From assembly GCA_002007465.1 (NCBI GenBank), contig LNAC01000135.1:2388420-2452419 (forward strand): a stretch of DNA of 64,000 nucleotides, written 5' to 3'. This document shows, in pieces, positions 12,070-24,766 of the stretch (its first letter is position 1; each line of letters opens with the position of its first letter). Both the position numbers and the translations under genes were made by a program. This stretch comes from Ailurus styani. Its lineage: Eukaryota > Chordata > Mammalia > Carnivora > Ailuridae. The notes under the pieces were generated by a model. That model saw only the letters and a program-made list of their open reading frames with translations, ran no database searches and had not been told where the DNA came from.

Positions 12070-13020
12070 CTCCCCCCAGCTTTCTCATTTAAAACATAAT
12101 ATTCTCTTTGAGGCTGCCCTGGAGTGGTACTGAGCATCTTGCTCAAACCATCAGTGAATATTCTAGATTCCAATTAGCCACAATTTAGCGGTGTTCTCTG
12201 CTGGCTTAGGAAGAATCAGTGTAAATTATGTCCAGTTGTTTACATAAGATTACCAATATTTCAACTTTTGCCTTTGAAATTCAAACCACACCACAAGTTC
12301 TTACCTCTGTGTACCTACAAGTGCCTCTGTTATAGAGGTTCTCGTAGGGGAATCTGAAATGCCAGAGCTGGGGACTTCAGCCTTAATAGGGACAGATGGA
12401 GCCAATTGTTCCTTGTCACCACTTGCCCCCCCAAAAACCCACATACCTTACTGCTTTTGCTCACCAACATAAGACCGGGCACATGTAATCTGGGAACACT
12501 CTTAGCAATGCCTGTCTGACACCGAGCCTTGCTAAGTACATTGTTCACTATACAAGCAGATGGAGACACAAAAATGGCACTTGTGTTTCCCAGACGCGTA
12601 CTTCTGTAGCCCTCTTCTACCCTTGAGCTCTTTCTCCTCACACCTTCCTCATTCAGGAAATGAGACAAGCCTTCTCCTGGTCAGGAGAGTATAGGACCTT
12701 GTGGACAGGCAGGCAGGAAGATAAGAGCTTCCCTGGTTTACGTATGATTTCTTAGACCTTTTTATAAACTGTCAAATGTAGTACAAATACAGAAAGCCAC
12801 ATGAAACAAATGAACAGCTTAGTGAGTTATTGAAAGGTGAACCCTCTTGTAACTGGCATCCGTCAGGAGAGAGGACTGGCCAACCTCTCCAGGGGCACCT
12901 CCCAAACACAGCCCCCCACTCCTGCGAATAACCTCTGTCCTTACTGTGGTGATTATTTTCTTTCTTCTACTGGTATTAGCACCTGGATTATTAGTTTCCT
13001 GTGGCTGCTATTAAAAAATT
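12070..13020. other. Intergenic, no feature recognised
   Basis: No gene and no clear repeat seen between two SINEs. Confidence 0.5.
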
Positions 13021-13024
13021 ATCA

Positions 13025-13224
13025 GGGGGCACCTGGGTGGCTCAGTCAGTTAAGTGTCCGCTTTTGGCTCCGGTCATGATCCCAGGGTCCTGGATTGAGC
13101 CCTGCATTGGGCTCCTTGCTCAGTGGGGAGCCTGCTTCTCCCTCTTCCTCTCCCTGCCACTCCCATTGTTTGTGTGCGCTCTCAAATAAATAAATAAATA
13201 AATAAATAAAATCTTAAAAAAAAA
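13025..13224 (+). mobile_element. CAN SINE
   Basis: GGGCACCTGGGTGGCTCAG head, CT-rich body, (AAAT)n tail ending in A9. Confidence 0.93.
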
Positions 13225-13374
13225 GACACAGAACTGTAATTGTCTCTTTTGATGTTAATAGCCACAGATACTGTGATGAGAAAACTGCTATTTGGAGTTG
13301 CTGCTAGGCATTTTGTGGTATGACAACCCTGCTTACACACGGAGTCTGGATATTTATTTGTTTCTGGCATTTTC

Positions 13375-13565
13375 TTTCTTTCTTTCTTTTTTTTAAGATT
13401 TTTCTTTATTTGACAGAGAGAGAGATCACAAGTAGGCAGAGAGGGAGGAAGAAGCAGGCTCCCCGCTGAGCAGGGAGCTCAATGTGGGACTCGATCCCAG
13501 GACACTGAGATCATGACCTGAGCTGAAGGCAGAGGCTTTAACCCACTGAGCCACCCAGGTGCCCC
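13375..13565 (-). mobile_element. CAN SINE (mustelid-like subtype)
   Basis: TCTTT-rich tail, GATCACAAGTAGGCAGAGAG body, CCACCCAGGTGCCCC head. Confidence 0.93.
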
Positions 13566-13760
13566 TGGAATTTTATTTCTTTATAGAAGTATAATTGACA
13601 TACAATATCCTATTACTTTCAGGTGTACATTATAGTGATTTCATATTTTTATACATCAGGAACTGATGCTACAAGAAATCTAGTCACCATCTGTCACCCT
13701 ATAAAGTGATTACAGTTATTATTATGTTCCCTATGCTATACCGTACATGCCAGAGTTCAG
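13566..13760 (-). mobile_element. L1 3'-end fragment
   Basis: AAGTATAATTGACATACAATA and TTTCAGGTGTACATTATAG are the reversed end of an older L1. Confidence 0.6.
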
Positions 13761-14439
13761 ATATTTTGATAAGGACCTGAGCTGAGAATCTCTGGCCAGG
13801 TTCCTGCTTTGCTTTTCTCTGGGTACTTTTTAGGATAACCACGTAGAGTGGAGCCCAGGAAAAGTTAGTGGTTTCTGCCCCAACCATCTTGTAAGTAATA
13901 AGTGCTTACTACAATGCTTTCTAGCTCCTCATGCTCCCTCCTGACCTGGGACGGAAGACTGCCTTTGCCCTGGCTCCTTGTGTGTCCCCTACTCCCCATT
14001 TCTGGCATTTGTAATAGATCATGTGACTTGACTTCCTTCGTGTGAGTGTATGGAAACAGCGGCTTCATCAAAATGACCCTGGGGTTTTCACTTCCCCAAA
14101 TTGGGAGCTCTGGTGCTGAGGGAGCTACCTGCTGATCCCTGTGTGGATAACTTTTGGCTTCTCCTTCAGCGGGAGATTCATCTGCATATTCTCAATTTAC
14201 TACACCAGCTAAGGGCCCTCTAATACAGATACTCGATACCTAGATCTTTGATTCCTTAGGGTCTGCCAAATGGTGATTTCCAATGCTATAATCTTTTCTT
14301 CATTTCCTAGTTGTTTACCCAGAGGTATAGGAAAAGTAGGATAAATGCTTGATTCTTACCTTTATGTACCAGTTTGCAAAATAAACAGCATACTTCAGAG
14401 GTGATTTATTAGATTTAGTTTTTTTAATCATTACAAACT
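13761..14439. other. Intergenic, no feature recognised
   Basis: Nothing supportable seen on either strand. Confidence 0.5.
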
Positions 14440-14760
14440 TATGGATTTAGACCTATTTGTCACTTTCAGTCTATTGTGGTTACTCTTACTGAAGCTCAAT
14501 TTATTCCATCTTAAGCAGATAGAAGGATCTACCAATTGTTTTCCAATTCCTTTTGGCACAGTCTCAATAGTTTTTGATAGCTTCTTTGCTGATTGATCAG
14601 ACAGTGTACTCCTGGCTCATGTTGTACCTCTCCTGCCTCAGACCTGGAATCTGAGATTTCTCCAAACAGTCCTAGTTTCTTTTACTGAAAAATGGTATTT
14701 CAAGACCATAGTCTGGGTGCTAGGGATGTTTACTGCTACTAGATTGTTCATTGTTTCTTA
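14440..14760. repeat. Possible old L1M-type fragment
   Basis: TGAAAAATGGTATTTCAAGAC and GGGTGCTAGGGATGTTTACTG resemble an old mammalian L1 segment. Weak. Confidence 0.3.
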
Positions 14761-15009
14761 GATCTAAAATTAAAATACATAACAACAATAAAACAAAAGA
14801 CAGGAGAGGGGTAATTAGAGTTAAAATTTTCTAAGGTCTTAGCATCATCAGGGAAGTGCTAAAAGCACTGTAGGGTGTTTACCTAACCTCTTCTATCCTA
14901 ACATCTATAGCCCCCTTTTGCCACAGGAAGTGTTCTGGTTCTCAGGGTCACCTGGAATAATAGAATTAGAATATCACATTATAGTTCATTTGCTTTCTGC
15001 CACATCTTA

Positions 15010-15035
15010 ACACACACACACACACACACACACAC
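15010..15035 (+). repeat. (AC)n microsatellite
   Basis: Perfect CA dinucleotide run. Confidence 0.95.
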
Positions 15036-15279
15036 CATTCCCAGAATAACAGTACTAACATGCAGAATAGTATATGCATTTTCAGTAATTTGGCGCTTCT
15101 TTAAAATTCCAAACCGAAAGCAGGCACAGAGGTAAGGTTGAAACTAGCTCACTGCCACCTGAGACTCGGGGTTTAGTTAGACACAGGAAAGGATGGTAAG
15201 GAATTCAGCCAGGAACTCTAAACATATGTAAAAAGTAAGAACATTTTAGAGGATCTTATTCTTCACAATTAAAAAAAAA

Positions 15280-15381
15280 TTTTTTTAAGTAATCTCTACA
15301 CACCCAACATGATGAGGCTTGAACTTACAACTCTGAGAACAAGAGCCAAATGCTCTACTAACTAAAACAGCCAGGCACCCC
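15280..15381 (-). mobile_element. Short CAN-type SINE
   Basis: Reverse tRNA-like head CAGCCAGGCACCCC with AAGTAATCTCTACACACCC; no CT-rich body. Confidence 0.75.
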
Positions 15382-16779
15382 AAGTTCTTCATAATTTTTG
15401 AAGGTCTTTGAAAGAGTTGTTGTTAGACCTTCCTTCCGCTTTTCCATCCTCCAATGTCTAATAGAAGCCATTTATGCTTGGGGGCTCAACCAAGAGCTTA
15501 TGGGAGGGCTCTTCCAGATAACAATTCTCCCTTGTCAACGTGTTAGGAAGTCTAATGAACACAAAGGACAAGTAAAATTATTTTCAACTGTTTTTAAGAA
15601 AAGAAACCCAAAGTTATTAGCTTAAAAATTTACCTATTTTTCTTGCTTCCGTTTTTAAAAGAAATGAGGAAGGCAAAGTGAAGGAGTCCTTAGCCTTTGC
15701 CTCCTCAAACAAGAAGAAGCTTCTCTAAGAAGGTTTGGGTCAGGAATTGCACGGTTGAGAAGCCCCACGTAGCCAAGCACCTGTGCAGCCACACCCAAAT
15801 CACAGCACACACCTGATGAGGAAATTATTGGAAAGTTTAAACCAGAGTTGCACCCAGTGTAAACTATTGTTATTCTCTTGGCTGGACACAACTTCAGTAT
15901 TCAGGTGCATTTTGTGGCTTTGTACTTCCTTTCAGAGTTTTTCATCTTGTATACCTGTAATATTTTGCACAGCAGTCCTAACTGGCATTCCTCCATAGTG
16001 ACATCCGCCTTCCGTGAACCTCTGTGTCTTTATGCTAAAAGTTATAAATAAAAATGTTCTTGGCCATTGCAGTGGATAAGCTGAAGCTTTGAAATGTTTT
16101 TTCAATGAGGAAGCTCAGGTTTTATGAGAAAATATAACAAAACATCTGTGGGAGTAGCTCAGCATCCTGTCTCATAAATCCAGGATTGGAAACTTTCTCA
16201 TCAGGCTCTTTTCTTTTCTTCCCCCTTCCCTGTCTATAAAAGCCAAACATTTAGAAGAGTTTCAGATGAGGGTAAGGAGAGCCACCCAGTTCTCCAGTGG
16301 TACATTTCTGAGGGTAACCAAGAAAAATGTATCAAAATTACAAATAAAAAATCCTTTTGAACCGGCAGAGAACTTTATTAGCATGGGAACATTTCTCATC
16401 TCCTGATGGGTCCTTCCAGGCAGAAGCAGCTCTGCTAGTTTAATATCTTCAGCTTCTCTTGCTTCTCCCTAGGGAAGGAGGAATGGCTTTCCTAATTATT
16501 AAATGTATAAAGAATGAACTGGGAAGTCTCCACTCAACCCCTCTTCTTCCTAAAACCTGCACAGAGAGGCCTATAGTTGATCAACATTGCCTTGATTAAG
16601 TGGAAAGAGATTGAGAATTAGGAAGCCCCCTTATCTGCAAATATAAGTCACATTCTGCAACATCAGCTTTTATCAGTAATAAAGGTCATATTTTGAACAC
16701 CTATCTGCTTAATTCTTTGTCTTGTTTCCCAATTGGCTCAAAAGTTAGGTGAGGATGAGGGGAGTTATTTATTGCTCTA
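15382..16779. other. Intergenic, low in repeats
   Basis: 1.4 kb without recognised repeats, the longest such stretch between KLHL23 and SSB. No ORF resembles a known protein. Confidence 0.5.
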
Positions 16780-17160
16780 GGATCCAAGCACACATCTAAG
16801 AATAATCCTATACATACATTTATGTATGCATGAAATGACACATGGATAAAAGCATTCATTGCAGCTCTGTTTGTAACAGCAAAAGGCTGAAGGCACTCCG
16901 AATGTCCATATAGAATTATTTAAATAAACTAAGACAGTACTGCACAATGGAGTATTGTATAACCATAAAACTTGAGGAAGCTCCAAAGAGCGATTAAGGA
17001 AAACACACACACACATACACGAAAACAAAAACAAGGTACAGAACCGTGACTATAGGATACTATCAGCTGTGTAAGAAAAGGAAAAAGGTACAAATATTTG
17101 CTAGTGCATTCGTAGAACATTTCAAGAAGGATATACAAGAAAGTAATGATTCTATTTAGT
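16780..17160 (+). mobile_element. Old L1 fragment
   Basis: Order CATTGCAGCTCTGTTTGTAAC, GAATGTCCATATAG, CAATGGAGTATTGTATAACC is typical of L1 3' regions. Confidence 0.6.
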
Positions 17161-17657
17161 TATTTTGCCTTAGGGGAAAGAAACATGGTAGCTAGGTACA
17201 TTTTATATTTGTTGCTCCTTAAAGTCACAGAAATAATGGGTGACTGAAAATTCAAAGCAGAAATCATGTCTCAAAGTCTTATTAAGTAAGTATACCTCTT
17301 TGAAATCAAATTCGTTCTAGTTGGGTTATCAATCAGTCATCTACTTGATCAAAATGCATTCACACTTATTTAGTCACGTAAATTGAGGTGGTTGTTATAA
17401 TTTGACTTTAAAAACTTAGTTTAAATTTGAATAAATCTGCATATAATTGAGTACCTAAATGAGTTTTCAAATAAATAAAGTAAAAACATAGGTACATGAA
17501 TAGTTAACTATATGGCAAGTTTCATCATGAAAAGTTATCTGCTTATTCTCACGTATTCAGAAACTACTCATTGAGAGCCTCCTCTGAGCCCCACCCTACT
17601 CTAAACTTAGAAAACGGAGTGGAGCAAGACACTGTCCGTATTCTTCTCCTTCTTCTT

Positions 17658-17850
17658 CTTCTTTTTTTTAAAGATTCTATTTATTTATTTGAGAAAGAGC
17701 AGGAGCAGAGCAAGGGGGCAGCAGAGGGAGAAGAAGAAGCAGACTCTTCACTGAGCATGGAGCCGGACTTCAGGGCTCAATCCCAGGACCCTGGGATCAT
17801 GACCTGAGCTGAAGGCAGACACTTAACTAACTGAGCCACCCAGCCGCCCC
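17658..17850 (-). mobile_element. CAN SINE
   Basis: Reverse copy ending CTGAGCCACCCAGCCGCCCC. Confidence 0.92.
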
Positions 17851-17964
17851 TGTCCCTGTTCTTAGTAGAGTTTCCCCTAATAGGGTACACAGACAAGAAG
17901 CAAATAAATAAGCAGGTAATTTTAAAAAATGATAGTGCTAAAATCGAATTTATAAATACAGAGA

Positions 17965-18835
17965 GCAAACCGGTGTTTGTCAGAGGCAAGGGGGCATGAA
18001 GGGAATCCTGGTGCACTGTTGATGGGATTGTAAATTGGTATAGCCACTGTGGAAAAAGTATAGAAGGTCCTCAAAAAAATAAAAATAAAACTATAATATG
18101 ATCCAGAAATCCCACTTCAAATCCCAAAGGAAATGAAAACACGATGTCAAAGACATACCAGCACCCCGATATTCATAGCAGCATTATTTACAATAGCAAG
18201 ACACAGAAACAACCTAAGTGTCCATCAAGAGATGAATGGATAAAGAAAATGTGGTAAACATATTATTCAGCCATAAAAAAGAAGGACATTCTACCATTTG
18301 CAAAAACATGGATAGACCTTGAGGGCATTATGTTAAGTGAAACAAGTCAAAGAAAAACAAATACTGTGTGATCTCACTTATATGTGGAATCTAAAAAACA
18401 AACAGACAAAACAAAACAAAACAACCCCCAAAAAACCCAAACTCAGAGAGAAAGAGATCAGATTTGTGGTTACCAGAGGCAGGGGGTAGGAGTAGGTGGA
18501 TGGTTGGATGAAGATGATCAAAAGGTACAAATTTCCAGTTGTAAGATTAGTAAGTACTAAGGATGTAATCTACAACATGATGACTATTGTTAACACTGCT
18601 GTATGGTATGTAGGAAAGTTGCTAAGAGAGTAGATTGTAAGAGTTCTTACCACAAGGGAAAAAATGTTTTACTTTTCTTTTGTATCTGTATGAGATGATG
18701 GGTGTGTTAATTAAACTTATGTGGTTATCATTTCATGATATACATAAGTCAAATCATTATGCTGTCTACTTTAAACTTATACATACAGTCCTGTATGTCA
18801 ATTATGTCTCAATAAAACAGGAGAAAAACTATCAG
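17965..18835 (+). mobile_element. 5'-truncated L1, 3' end
   Basis: TGCACTGTTGATGGGATTG, CATTATTTACAATAGCAAG and ATGTGGAATCTAAAAAAC in L1 order; ends near CAATAAAACAGGAGAAAAAC. Confidence 0.82.
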
Positions 18836-19019
18836 GTGGTGATCAATGCTTATGTTAAAAAAGGAGGATAAACTAGATGGAGTGGGGTCATTGTGAGGGA
18901 GTACTGTTTATATAGGGTGGTTAGCAAAGGTCTTTGATAAGGTAATATTTGTGCTGAGATCTGAAAGAAGACCAGAACCTTGAAAACAGCAAGTGCAAAG
19001 GCCCTGGAGGCACCCCTAT

Positions 19020-20559
19020 ACTGTGAGATCTTCAGTATAGTTGTTACCCAAAAGGATTTATCCTAGGCTTAGTTAATTATTTCAGAATATTTTACATACA
19101 CAGAATCAAGAAACAATTATATTAATAAATGCATACACTCATTAAGCAATCAATTCATAAGAAATGCAGAGGGTGAATTTTCATGAAAATATTCATTTTG
19201 CAAATGAATCTGCAATTTAGGATTTTACAAAGTCTACGGGCTGACTCACATGTCTACAGTTGATCTTCCGCAATGATACTCCTAAAATCCTAAAATTACT
19301 AATTAAATTCTCTATATTTCTATCAGTGGCCATTTGTAGTACTCTGACTCTAAGAACTAGAACAAACCTCTTTACATCTTTTGTGAGTCTCCCAAAGTTT
19401 ACTTTATCCAGAGACAAGGGAGGAAGAATCCTTCTAGTTGGTAACTCTCAGCTCTGTTTTTAGAGTAAACATAACCGTTTAATGAAAACAGACAATGTGC
19501 GTGCTCTGAGTGTTATTTTAGGGGAACCAACAGAGGAGGGAGGGATGGGGGAAAACCAGAAGAGATCAAAAGGTTATTAAACAATTCGGAATTAATAATA
19601 ATAAGCTTTTGAAAAAGTTTCAAGCCAGTGTATCCTGTTTTTTTCCTGTCTACCTTCAATAAAGAAAGGTCTTTAGAGTGATGATAAATTTAACTAGATT
19701 CCAAGCTTTCCTGAAGCAGAAGGCAGAGCCTGTTTTGTTTACTTTTATATCTTTAGGGGCAAGCACCTGGTAGGCTCACTATGTATATCTGTGGAATTAA
19801 TAATTAATGTTCAACTGAGTAGTAGCAACCATAATTTTTCTACACTGCCTGGTGACACTTGGGTTCAAGCTCATATATGGGTTTCTTATTATTTTTTCAA
19901 GACCTGCCCACAAAAATACCCGAGAAGAAATGGGGAATTTCAGGTCTGGCCCCGTAGTCACAGAAAATGAGAAAGTGCCTGACTGTGGGTGTCACAAGAA
20001 TTTCAAGGCCCAGAACATGGATGTTAGGCCCAGATGGTTTAGCTCACTGAGCCTCAAAATGATGACCTTACAGGGTGGTGGTCTAAGCTGTTCCTGAGCT
20101 GCTGTATTTGGAACCACAGAAGGTAGCGACTCTGTCATTGTGCATGTTCCTTTGACTTGAGGGATAACCTGTTGTGCAGAATTGCCAAGAGATGCAAACT
20201 TTGGGTGCACTCTGAGAAATGCAAAGGAGGCATTGGGAAGCCACATTCATCCACCAGCACCTGTATCTCATTTTTATCCTTTGCTCTGCTTTTATCTCGT
20301 TCAGAACTAGCTCAAAGTAATATCAACTTGAATTAAAGCCAAGTCTTTATTCTCTCCATTCCCCAAGCCTAGACCAAACCCCATGGTCGAGTTTTGAGCT
20401 CTATCTCTGTGTTTACAGTGAACATATTTAATAAAAGATGATAGTTTATGCGCAGTAAGTATTATTTTTAGTGCAGCTGAAGGTATATGCTGTAGCCTTC
20501 AAAGAGGTGGCTTTCTTGTGAGGGAGACAAAAAGTATAAAAACTATTCCCATCAAAAGC
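19020..20559. other. Intergenic, low in repeats
   Basis: No gene; no repeat named by eye. Confidence 0.5.
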
Positions 20560-20570
20560 AATATCAATGA

Positions 20571-20767
20571 GGGGCACCTGAGTGGCTCAGTCATTAAGCA
20601 TCTGCCTTCAGCTCAGGTCAGATCCCAAGGTTCTGGGATCGAGCCCCACATTGGGCTCCCTGCTCCACAGGAAGCATGGTTCTCCCTCTCCCGCTCCCCT
20701 GCTTGTGTTCTCTCTCTCGCTGTATCTCTCTGTGTCAAATAAATTTTAAAAATCTTAAAAAAAAAGT
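20571..20767 (+). mobile_element. CAN SINE
   Basis: Flanked by AATATCAATGA at 20560-20570 and 20768-20778. Confidence 0.94.
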
Positions 20768-20778
20768 AATATCAATGA

Positions 20779-20888
20779 AGAACTTGAGAGACAAGACAGA
20801 GGATCACAGGGCAAGGGAGGGAAAAATGGAACAAGATGAAACCAGAGAGGGAGACAAACCATAAGAGACTTTTTTTTTTTGCATTTTT

Positions 20889-20929
<41 letters not shown>

Positions 20930-21145
20930 TTTTAGTTTTTCAGCGATCCAAGATTCATTGCATAAGAGACTCTTAATCTCAAGAAACAAACTGAGGGTTG
21001 CTGGAGGAGGATGGGGTGGCTGGAGGATGGACGTTGGGGAGGGTATGTACTATGGTAAGTGCTGTGAATTGTGTAAGACTGATGAATCATAGACCTGTAC
21101 CCCTGAAATAAATAATATATGTTAATATAAAAAAAAGAAATAAAA
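20779..21145 (+). mobile_element. Young L1 3' UTR fragment, itself interrupted
   Basis: CATAAGAGACTCTTAATCTC, GACCTGTACCCCTGAAATAA and an A-rich tail mark the end of a carnivore L1. Interrupted at 20870-20960. Confidence 0.8.
20870..20960 (-). mobile_element. 91-bp retroposed insert nested in the L1 end
   Basis: Oligo-T head, (TTTA)n tract and 24 bases reading CAATGAATCTTGGATCGCTG on the minus strand. It is bounded by CATAAGAGAC at 20860-20869 and 20961-20970. It is probably the extreme 3' end of another L1. Confidence 0.75.
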
Positions 21146-21149
21146 AAAA

Positions 21150-22511
21150 GCAATATTAAAGCTACAGGGTTTACGACCTAATGAACCACAGGACATTTAC
21201 TCAACTTTATGCAATACTGCCCTTTCAAATTACTTACATTTTTTATAGAATTTTGAAATATAGTAAAAGATTATCCAGTATGGAATTATTTAATCTATTT
21301 AAACTAGATCTTCTGTATAAGTCTACAACACTACCATACACTTCTACCCCCAACTCCAATATTTCTTTGGGGTTGGGGTAGAAGTCCACAGTACTTAACC
21401 TCTCAGGGGTGTCTGCAGTGGTTCCTCAGTCACCTTGGTTTGGATGTGGTATGAGGAGTCTCATGGAAATGAGGTCCAGAGCCTCTGGCCAGAGTCTTGG
21501 CCTTCCAGGGATAGGAGAGTGGAGGGATAGTGTGCTCTCTGCAGTGGGAACAAGCATCATCGGGCCATGAAAGCTCAGGGGTTTATACAGAGTGAACTCT
21601 AGTGTGTTGGTCCTAGATCTGATGTAGTGTGTCCTTCAAGAGATGTCAGAAACACTTATGTGTTGGTTCTGATAAAATACAAAGGCCAGAAGAAAGACTT
21701 TGAATCTTACTTCATACACAAAAACAAGAAGTGCTATAATTGGGGAAGTGTGGGGTACTATGGCAGTGGAGAAGAGGCACAACTTCCCCCAAGAAACAGT
21801 GTCTGAACTAAGACCTGCAAATGACTGACTTGACTTGTTTTCCAACCCATCATGCCTCACCTCCCTCTTTTCCTCAGTCACTGAAAGCTCAAGCCTCCCC
21901 AGTCACCTCCTCCCATTCTGTTCAGCACAGCTCTAAATCCAACTAAATCCCCCACCCTCCCTGGCCCTCTAAAACCCTTTCCATGTGCCTTTTAGAACCC
22001 TTGACTTCCAGATGTGTGATAAACATGCTCCCCTATATCCTTAACTTCCCTCATCAACATTCCCTCTGACTCCTTCATCTCACTGTGTGTGATCTTTTGA
22101 TCTCTTGAGTTCACTGGCTCCCCTACAGCCTTTTCAAGTGAAATAAGTATTCCTCTCACATTCTGTATACTTCTAAGCCAAAATGAAAGATACTTGTTTT
22201 TTCTCTTTGCCACCCATTGTCACTCAACATATTCTTCCTTCTTTCTTTAAAAGGCCTGGCTCCTTGTTCTACAGTTGAATGATCTCCCAGTCATGCCCAC
22301 CCCTTCAGTGAAGACTTGACATCTGATCAATGTCTTCCTCTTCATCGCTACTCTTACCATTTTTACCATCCGACACCCTTGGTTCTCCAATCCACTGACC
22401 CTACTACTTTTTTTTAACTATCTATTATATCTGTCTTGTCTTACTCTCCTCCCTATCTATCTTTGATACCCTGGTCCATCATTAAGAAAAGCAACTTAGA
22501 TGAAAAAGTAG
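21150..22511. other. Intergenic, no feature recognised
   Basis: No gene; unnamed, possibly old repeat-derived sequence. Confidence 0.45.
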
Positions 22512-22717
22512 ATTTTTTTTAAAGATCTTATTTATTTACCCTAGAGAAGAGGGGGGCTGGATCGGCAGATGGAGAGAGAGAGAGAAAGAGAATCTCAAGC
22601 AGACTCAATGCTGACAGCGGAGCCCGACATGGGGCTTGATCTCATGACCCCAAGATCATGACCTGAGCTGAAATCAAGAGTCGGATGTTTAACCAGTTAA
22701 GCCACCCAGGCACCCCC
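22512..22717 (-). mobile_element. CAN SINE
   Basis: Reverse copy ending AGCCACCCAGGCACCCC. Confidence 0.92.
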
Positions 22718-22960
22718 AACTCTACTTCCTTTATGCTTACCTCCCTGCTGAGTATAGTTCTACACCTTCACTAGGCCTGCAGCACAGTACCTGAACACTA
22801 GAGCTGTGGTGGCTTAAATTTATGGTCACAAAGTTGAAATAAGCATTCAGCATCTGGTCAATAACTGCATAACATTTTCCTAGTAAGGTCAATATTTCAC
22901 CCTCTCAGTCAGCTGTTCTTTATTTTCTTTTTTTTTCCCCTAGAAATTCCAACCCTCCCT

Positions 22961-23170
22961 GGAGCACCTGGGTGGCTCAGTCAGTTACGTGGCCAACTCT
23001 TGATTTTGGCTCAGGTCCTGATCTCAGAGTTGTGAGATTGAGCCCCACATTGGGCTTTGTGCTCATTGCAGAGTCTGCTTGAGAGTCTCTCTCTCCCTCT
23101 GCCCCCTCCCCCTGCTCATATAGGCATGCTCTCTAAATAAATAAATAAATAAAATCTAAAAAAGAAAAAA
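22961..23170 (+). mobile_element. CAN SINE
   Basis: Flanked by AGAAATTCCAACCCTCCCT (22942-22960) and the same 19-mer with one change from 23171. Confidence 0.94.
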
Positions 23171-23514
23171 AGAAATTCCAAGCCTCCCTAACTATCAAAT
23201 AATGATATATCACATACTTTACTGAATAAAAACATAGCAACTAAATAGAGACTCTGACCACCAACTCTTTCAGTATCTTTAGCAATATTTTCTATCTTCC
23301 TACTTATTACAATACAAGTGCTATTGCTCTATCAAAGACTAGTTCCCTCATGCTCTGGATCCTATCTTCTCTTTCTGAAGGACATCATTTTTGCAATTGT
23401 CCCCACTCATGGGTCATCAGTTTCTCCCTTTTTTCTTATGGAATATACCATCCTCAGAGGTAAAGTATCATCTTTTAAAAAAAAAATTCCATTGTTATAA
23501 AAAGTCCTTACTTG

Positions 23515-23722
23515 GGTGCTTGGATGGCTCAGTGGGTTAAAGCCTCTGCCTTCGGCTCAGGTCATGATCTCAGGGTCCTGGAATCAAACCCCGCATCTGG
23601 CTCCCTGCTCATCCGAGAGCCTGCTTCTCCCTCTCTGTCTGCCTGCCTCTCTGCCTGCCTCTCTGCCTACTTGTAATCTCTCTCTCTGTGTGTCAAATAA
23701 ATAAATAAAATCTTTTTTTAAA
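23515..23722 (+). mobile_element. CAN SINE (mustelid-like subtype)
   Basis: Flanked by AAAAGTCCTTACTTG on both sides (23500-23514 and from 23723). Confidence 0.93.
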
Positions 23723-24111
23723 AAAAGTCCTTACTTGACCCTAGATCTCCCTTCAGTAGCAGCCCATTTCTTTGTTCCCCTTCATAGCAAAAGTTCTCTG
23801 AGTTGTCATTCCTTCTCTTTTTCCAGTTCCTCTCCTCCCATTCAGTGGTAGAACCCACTGCAGAGTTTCCATTCCCATCACATCACCAAAACTGCAAGTA
23901 TCAGGTCACCTATAACTTTCATGTTGCCAGATTCAATAGACACTTCTCTGTCCGCATTTCACCAGAGGCCTTGTACACGTGGATAGGTTCAGCAGGCTCA
24001 GGGGCCAGTTACCATCTCAGACGTTGCTAATTAGGGCCATCCTCAGCACTGCTGGGCTTGCTTTGGGGAATCTAATCTCAAAACTTGCAGCCAGACTAAA
24101 TGGTTACTCTT

Positions 24112-24320
24112 TTTTTTTTAATCTTTTTTATTTTTTTAAAGATTTATTTATTTGACAGAGAGAAAGAGAGATCACGAGTAGGCAGAGAAGCAGGCAGAGA
24201 GAGGAGGAAGCAGGCTCCCTGCTGAGCAGAGAGCCCGATGTGGGCCTCGATCCCAGGACCCTGAGATCATGACCTGAGCCGAAAGCAGAGGCTTTAACCC
24301 ACTGAGCCACCCAGGTGCCC
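24112..24320 (-). mobile_element. CAN SINE (mustelid-like subtype)
   Basis: Flanked by CTAAATGGTTACTCTT at 24096-24111 and 24321-24336. Confidence 0.95.
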
Positions 24321-24351
24321 CTAAATGGTTACTCTTAAAGAATGTCAAGAA

Positions 24352-24560
24352 GGGCGCCTGGGTGGCTCAGTGGGTTAAAGCCGCTGCCTTCGGCTCAGGT
24401 CATGATCCCAGGGTCCTGGGACCGAGGCCGCATCGGGCTCTCTGCTCAGCAGGGAGCCTGCTTCCTCCTCTCTCCTCTCTCTCTGCCTACCTCTCTGCCT
24501 ACTTGTAATCTCTCTCTCTGTGTCAAATGAATAAATAAAATCTTTAAAAAAAAAAAAAGC
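24352..24560 (+). mobile_element. CAN SINE (mustelid-like subtype)
   Basis: Flanked by ATGTCAAGAA at 24342-24351 and 24561-24570. Confidence 0.95.
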
Positions 24561-24573
24561 ATGTCAAGAAACT

Positions 24574-24766
24574 GGGTTCCTGGGTGGCTCAGTCAGTTAA
24601 GCACTTGCCTTCAGCTCAGGTCATGATCTTAGGGCCCTAGGATCGAGTCCCATCAGGCTCCTTGCTCAGTGGGAGGCCTGCTTCTCCCTCTCCCTCTGCC
24701 TGCTGTTCCTCCTGCTTGTGCTTTCTCTCTCTCTGTGTCAGATAAATAAAAATCTTAAAAAAAAAA
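24574..24766 (+). mobile_element. CAN SINE
   Basis: Lies 13 bases after the previous SINE; TCAAGAA recurs right after its tail, so the same target region was hit twice. Confidence 0.93.

Larger units (their letters stand above)
17540..19015 (+). repeat. Ancient repeat interrupted by a SINE and an L1
   Basis: Pieces at 17540-17657, 17851-17964 and about 18840-19015 (ending AAGTGCAAAGGCCCTGGAGG) read as one old repeat of the 4315-5200 type, split by younger insertions. Confidence 0.45.

Noticed and set aside
13025..13224. tRNA-like sequences (TGGCTCAGT...) at this and dozens of other places
   Set aside because: These are the tRNA-derived heads of CAN SINEs followed by CT-rich bodies and A-tails, not functional tRNA genes.
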